Part shown: piece by piece, positions 6,682 through 10,014 of the stretch
Position numbering within the stretch: position 1 is the first letter of the stretch
Layout of the letters: each line of letters starts with the position of its first letter
Origin: an uncultured Desulfovibrio sp.
Lineage (GTDB): Bacteria; Desulfobacterota; Desulfovibrionia; Desulfovibrionales; Desulfovibrionaceae
Direction: 5' to 3'
Length of the DNA: 10,014 nucleotides
NCBI GenBank assembly: GCA_910587035.1
Contig: CAJUMQ010000044.1
Location: 1 to 10,014, forward strand
The notes under the pieces: model-generated
Told to the model about the DNA's origin: nothing
The model's input: the letters and a program-made list of their open reading frames with translations, nothing else
Databases searched by the model: none
Made by a program: the position numbers and the translations under genes

Positions 6682-8493
6682 ATGGCCTATGAATACACCA
6701 CCCCCCAGGGCTTCACCGTGAAAGATTCCGGCAGGCGCATTGTGGTGGACCCCATCACGCGCATAGAGGGCCATCTGCGCTGCGAGGTCAACCTGGATGA
6801 CAACAATGTCATCACCAATGCCGTCTCCTGCGGCACAATGTTCAGGGGCATAGAGCTGATCCTGAAAGACCGGGACCCGCGCTCGGCCTGGGCCTATGCC
6901 CAGCGTGTCTGCGGGGTGTGCACAGGCTCCCATGCCCTGGCCTCCATCCTGGCCGTGGAGGATGCCCTCAGGATTGAAATCCCGGAGAATGCCTCCCTGA
7001 TCCGCAATCTCATGCACCTGTGCCTCTGGTTTCACGACCATCTGGTGCATTTCTACCAGCTGGCCGGTCTGGACTGGATAGATGTGGTGTCCGCAGCTGG
7101 CGCGGACCCTGCCGCCACCTCCGCCCTGGCCCGCAAACTCTCCCCCTGGCCCAGTTCCTCACCCGGCTATTTTTCCGATCTCAGGGCAAGGATCAATGCC
7201 ATTCTCAAATCCGGCCAGCTGGGCATATTTGCCCACGGCTACTGGGGCAATCCGGCCTACAGGCTCTCTGCCGAAGCCAATCTGCTGTTTTTCGCCCACT
7301 ATCTTGAGGCTTTGGACCTGCAGCGCAACGCTGTGAAGATTCATACGGTTTTCGGGGGCAAGAACCCGCACCCCAACTGGCTGGTGGGCGGCGTGCCAGC
7401 CGCCATAAATGTCAACTCTCCTGGCGGCGAGCAGGTTATCAACATGGAGCGCCTGGAGCTGGTGCGCAGCGTCATCGGCAAATGCCAGGAGTTCGCCAGG
7501 CAGGTGCTGCTGCCGGACGCAGTGGCCCTGGCCCGGAATTACAGGGACTGGTGCCACCTGGGCGGGGGACTGTCCGGCCAGTGCGTGCTGGCATATGGCG
7601 CCTTTCCCGATATCGCCAATGACTACACGCAAGCGAGCCTGCTGGCGCCAGGGGGCGCCATAATCGACGGCAATTTCCATGAAGTCCACCCTGTGGATGT
7701 GCATGATCCGGAACAGGTTCAGGAGGTGGTGGCCCATGCCTGGTACAGGTATCCGGCCGGCGTGGCCAGCCTGCCCCCGGCCACAGGCGTGACCGACCCC
7801 TTCTACCGGCTTGGGCCGGCCACCGTGGGCACAGACACGGACATTAGACAGCTGGACGAGCAGGCAAGATACTCCTGGATCAAGACGCCCCGCTGGCGCG
7901 GCCACATGATGGAGGTTGGCCCCCTGGCCCGCCTGCTCATAGCCTATTCCCTGAAGCATGGCGACACCGTGGCGCGGGTGGATGAGCTCACAGCCAGGAT
8001 TGGCATCCCCCATGACGGGCTCAAGTCCACCATGGGCAGGATTGTGGCCCGCTGCCACGAGGCGGCCTGGGCCATGGACCAGGCGGAGATTTTTCTGAAT
8101 CGCCTCATTGCCAATATCAAAAATGGCGATACCGCCACGGCAAATGTCAAAAACTGGGACCCCGATACATGGCCGGCCAGGGCTGCCGGGGCCGGCTTCA
8201 CGGAGGCCCCCCGCGGCGCCCTTGGGCACTGGCTGGAGATTGCGGATAAAAAAATCGCCAATTATCAATGCGTGGTGCCAACCACCTGGAATGCCGCCCC
8301 GCGCAGCGGCGACGGCCAGCTTGGCCCCTACGAGGCCTCGCTTTTGGGCACCCGCATGGAAATCCCGGAACAGCCGCTGGAAATCCTGCGCACCATCCAC
8401 AGCTTTGACCCCTGCATGGCCTGCGCCACCCATGTGCTGGACCAGGGCGGGCATGAGCTGGCCGTGGCGCGCCTGGATGAATGCCGCGGTTAA
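6682..8493 (+). CDS. hyaB: [NiFe] hydrogenase large subunit
   Basis: Holds the Ni-Fe(CN)2CO active site that splits H2 in the periplasm. The protein has 603 residues, close to E. coli HyaB. The L0 motif PITRIEGH is at 24-31. The nickel/iron ligands are C77 and C80 in RVCGVCTGSHA (L1) and C578 and C581 in DPCMACATH (L2). Cleavage after H584 would remove a 19-residue C-terminal peptide (V585-G603), the substrate of HyaD. It has no signal peptide and is carried out by the Tat signal of HyaA. ATG 6682 lies 1 base after the hyaA stop with GGAGG (6671-6675) 6 bases upstream, so the pair is translationally coupled. The frame is open upstream to 6556, but that overlaps hyaA and lacks family similarity. 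Confidence 0.97.
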   Translation: MAYEYTTPQGFTVKDSGRRIVVDPITRIEGHLRCEVNLDDNNVITNAVSCGTMFRGIELILKDRDPRSAWAYAQRVCGVCTGSHALASILAVEDALRIEIPENASLIRNLMHLCLWFHDHLVHFYQLAGLDWIDVVSAAGADPAATSALARKLSPWPSSSPGYFSDLRARINAILKSGQLGIFAHGYWGNPAYRLSAEANLLFFAHYLEALDLQRNAVKIHTVFGGKNPHPNWLVGGVPAAINVNSPGGEQVINMERLELVRSVIGKCQEFARQVLLPDAVALARNYRDWCHLGGGLSGQCVLAYGAFPDIANDYTQASLLAPGGAIIDGNFHEVHPVDVHDPEQVQEVVAHAWYRYPAGVASLPPATGVTDPFYRLGPATVGTDTDIRQLDEQARYSWIKTPRWRGHMMEVGPLARLLIAYSLKHGDTVARVDELTARIGIPHDGLKSTMGRIVARCHEAAWAMDQAEIFLNRLIANIKNGDTATANVKNWDPDTWPARAAGAGFTEAPRGALGHWLEIADKKIANYQCVVPTTWNAAPRSGDGQLGPYEASLLGTRMEIPEQPLEILRTIHSFDPCMACATHVLDQGGHELAVARLDECRG

Positions 8494-8510
8494 ATCATGG
8501 GGCAGCCAGC

Positions 8511-9251
8511 ATGAATGCAAATGTTCCCAAACCCGGACAGGCCGTCTATGTCTATGAGTTCCCGGTGCGCATATGGCACTGGACCATTGCGGCATGTATC
8601 TTCTGCCTTTTCATAACAGGCCATTTTATCGGCAGCCCGCCCCAGTCCCTTACCGGCGACCCCACACGCATCTTCTATTTTGGCTATCTGGTGCGGGCCC
8701 ACTATGCGGCCGGCCTCATTCTCTGCCTGGCCATGTGCTGCCGCATCCTCTGGGCCTTTTTTGGCAATGCGGTCTCACGCCAGATTTTTATCCTGGCCAT
8801 CTGGAAAAAAAGCTGGCGGCAGGGCCTGCTGGATGACATCAGATGGTACCTGTTTCTGAAAAAGACCCCGGATGTGCACATGGGCCATAATCCTCTGGCA
8901 CAGGTGGGCATGGCCCTCTGCGTGCTGGCCATCATCTTCATGTGCCTTACAGGCCTTGGCATCTACCAGGCCAAGGGGTCGGCCAGCTTTTTCCATCTTT
9001 TCGGATTTATGGAGGCCCTCATCTACAGCCTGGGCGGCAATGGCATCGATCTCCTGGTCTGTCACCGGCTGGGCATGGTGGCTCTGGCGGCCTTTGTGAT
9101 GGTGCATGTCTATATGGTGATTCGCGAAGGCATCATGGGCAGAACCACCATGATATCGGCAATGGTCAATGGCTACAGGCTTGTGCGCGGTCCCCATGAC
9201 CTCAGTGTGCGCCAGTATGTGAAAGATGCGAACACCGGAGACATTTCCTGA
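8511..9251 (+). CDS. hyaC: Hydrogenase b-type cytochrome subunit
   Basis: Membrane diheme cytochrome b that anchors HyaAB and passes its electrons to the quinone pool. The 246-residue protein has four hydrophobic helices (about 24-41, 62-84, 132-152 and 186-204) and the family motif FPVRIWHW near the start. The likely heme-ligand histidines are H23 (IWHW), H64 (RAHYAAG), H185 (CHRLGM) and H199 (MVHVYM). Other conserved HyaC stretches include SWRQG..DDIRWYLF and MVNGYR. The start is chosen to match HyaC. Its Shine-Dalgarno is weak (GGGGCAGCC just upstream), and it lies 17 bases after the hyaB stop, so coupling is likely. An earlier start at 8481 would overlap hyaB. Confidence 0.94.
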   Translation: MNANVPKPGQAVYVYEFPVRIWHWTIAACIFCLFITGHFIGSPPQSLTGDPTRIFYFGYLVRAHYAAGLILCLAMCCRILWAFFGNAVSRQIFILAIWKKSWRQGLLDDIRWYLFLKKTPDVHMGHNPLAQVGMALCVLAIIFMCLTGLGIYQAKGSASFFHLFGFMEALIYSLGGNGIDLLVCHRLGMVALAAFVMVHVYMVIREGIMGRTTMISAMVNGYRLVRGPHDLSVRQYVKDANTGDIS

Positions 9252-9254
9252 ATC

Positions 9255-9791
9255 ATGGCCTATGGCAGGATTGTGATTCTGGGCCTGGGCAATATCCTGT
9301 GCGGGGATGACGCCTTTGGCATCCGGGTTGTGGAAAGACTGTACGGCGGATATGACTTTCCGGCCAATGTGGAAATAGTGGATGGCGGCACCAGGGGGCC
9401 AGCCCTCTACACCCATGTGCGCGAGGCCGAGGCCCTGATAGTGGTGGATGCCGTTGACCTGGGCCTTGAGCCTGGCAGCCGCATAGTAAGGGATGGCAAC
9501 CTGCCCTGCTGGCTGGGCATCAAAAAAATGGGCGCGCACCAGAACAGCTTTGCCGAGCTGCTGGCCCTGGCGGAACTGAAAAACACGCTCCCGGCCAGCA
9601 TTTTTCTGGTGGGCCTGCAGCCCTGCGCCCTTGAATTCGCAAGCCCCATCTCCCGCCAGGCCTGCGAATCCCTGGACTGGGCTGTGCAAAAATGCCTGGA
9701 AATACTGCAGGGGCTTGGCATCAGGCCAGAAAAGGCCAAAGCCCCCAAATTTCTGCTGCCAAGGGAACTGCGGGCAGACGCCGGAAATTGA
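9255..9791 (+). CDS. hyaD: Hydrogenase maturation endopeptidase
   Basis: Nickel-dependent protease (HyaD/HybD/HoxM family) that cuts the C-terminal peptide from HyaB after nickel insertion, in the cytoplasm before export. The 178-residue protein has the family start (ILGLGNILCGDDAFG), VEIVDGGT at 39-46, VVDAVDLGLEPG at 63-74, and KKMGAHQNSF at 90-99. The metal-sensing residues correspond to E16, D62 and H93 of HybD. Here they are D19, D65 and H95, so the first is Asp in place of Glu, a conservative change. The protein lacks the longer C-terminal tail of E. coli HyaD. ATG 9255 lies 3 bases after the hyaC stop, with only a distant GGAG (9237-9240), so coupled translation is likely. It is the last gene of the operon. 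No hyaE, hyaF or hyp gene follows in the window. Confidence 0.93.
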   Translation: MAYGRIVILGLGNILCGDDAFGIRVVERLYGGYDFPANVEIVDGGTRGPALYTHVREAEALIVVDAVDLGLEPGSRIVRDGNLPCWLGIKKMGAHQNSFAELLALAELKNTLPASIFLVGLQPCALEFASPISRQACESLDWAVQKCLEILQGLGIRPEKAKAPKFLLPRELRADAGN

Positions 9792-9795
9792 GGGC

Positions 9796-9846
9796 GGCTG
9801 CGCCATGGACCAGGCGCCAAAATGCGCTGTGGCGCAGCCCTATTTT
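9796..9846 (+). terminator. Intrinsic terminator of the hydrogenase operon
   Basis: GGCTGCGCCA (9796-9805) pairs exactly with TGGCGCAGCC (9830-9839) and is followed by CTATTTTT. The 24-base loop contains a GGCGCC palindrome. The stem begins 4 bases after the hyaD stop, which marks hyaD as the last gene of the transcript. Confidence 0.8.
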
Positions 9847-9857
9847 TCAAAGTGAGA

Positions 9858-9899
9858 TCAGAATTCCGTATAGACCGCCACATTTGATGTTCTGGTCAT
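9858..9899 (-). CDS. Possible 13-codon ORF with a strong ribosome binding site
   Basis: On the - strand an ATG (9899-9897) is preceded by AGGAG (9910-9906) at 6 bases and encodes MTRTSNVAVYTEF before TGA (9860-9858). Its frame is the same as that of the partial gene ending at 9939, and no stop lies between the two. It may be a real small peptide, or the remnant of a longer gene cut by the stop codon at 9939-9941. No function can be given. Confidence 0.25.
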   Translation of the reverse strand: MTRTSNVAVYTEF

Positions 9900-9938
9900 A
9901 TGCATCTCCTGATTTTGCCAAATCGCAAAGTCCTGTGT

Positions 9939-10014
9939 TTACAGGCCCGCGCCTGTTTGCGCCAGCATCCTGTCATAATTCTGCAATATCAGCTCCTTTG
10001 TGCGGTAGGCGCCA
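9939..10014 (-). CDS. C-terminal end of an unidentified gene on the - strand
   Basis: The - strand frame entering from the right edge reads 24 residues, with the helical, charged stretch TKELILQNYDRMLAQ, and ends at TAA (9941-9939). The other two - strand frames close sooner (TGA within 8-14 codons). It converges on the hydrogenase operon. Too little is visible to name a family. After the stop the frame stays open for another 26 codons, so the gene could be interrupted here. The start lies outside the window. Confidence 0.4.
   Translation of the reverse strand, partial: GAYRTKELILQNYDRMLAQTGAGL

Noticed and set aside
5571..6683. 370-codon ORF on the - strand opposite hyaA
   Set aside because: It is a shadow of the G+C-rich hyaA gene: there is no family resemblance in its translation, and hyaA is certain.
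7159..8595. 478-codon ORF on the - strand opposite hyaB
   Set aside because: Long only because codon bias in hyaB removes stop codons on the other strand; the translation shows no recognisable domain.
8775..9806. 343-codon ORF on the - strand opposite hyaC and hyaD
   Set aside because: Overlaps two well-supported genes along nearly its whole length and runs into the operon terminator; no domain seen.

Overview
The window carries seven genes read left to right on the + strand, plus the tail of a gene on the - strand at the right edge. In order they are a large-subunit heme catalase (KatE/HPII type), a cytoplasmic alpha-amylase (GH13_5, AmyA type), a small exported His- and Asp-rich protein, and a hydrogenase-1-type [NiFe] operon, hyaABCD. 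The Tat-exported, membrane-anchored hydrogenase with a b-type cytochrome points to a Gram-negative bacterium, most likely a proteobacterium. The recognisable proteins resemble enterobacterial KatE, AmyA and HyaA-D closely enough to align from memory, but the gene order is not that of E. coli. A deltaproteobacterial (Desulfovibrio-like) source is only a guess. The hya genes look clearly richer in G+C than katE, and the first ~700 bases are very A+T-rich.

Layout: 1-751 is a gene-poor, A+T-rich upstream region. katE occupies 752-3013. Positions 3014-3459 form a dense run of inverted repeats: five back-to-back hairpins, then an element closed by a perfect 15-bp inverted repeat (3170-3316), then a compact intrinsic terminator (3392-3413) just before amyA (3460-4923). 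A terminator with a branched loop (4981-5045) follows amyA. After a ~200-base leader come the His-rich gene (5248-5562), hyaA (5580-6680), hyaB (6682-8493), hyaC (8511-9251) and hyaD (9255-9791), spaced 1-17 bases apart, and then an intrinsic terminator (9796-9846). The last ~160 bases hold the end of a convergent - strand gene and a 13-codon ORF.

How they work together: HyaA and HyaB form a periplasm-facing uptake hydrogenase with all six cysteines of the oxygen-tolerant proximal cluster. HyaC passes electrons from H2 to the quinone pool. HyaD is the protease that trims the HyaB C-terminus after nickel insertion. The His-rich protein is exported and sits 17 bases ahead of hyaA, so a metal-handling role (nickel buffering) is an attractive but untested idea. 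The catalase and the oxygen-tolerant hydrogenase are both consistent with life exposed to oxygen or peroxide. The amylase has no signal peptide and probably acts on internal glycogen or maltodextrins.

The items most worth a second look are the His-rich hydrogenase-linked protein, the riboswitch-like structured DNA/RNA between katE and amyA, and a Cys in the catalase at the position of the His that is crosslinked to the heme-ligand Tyr in HPII.
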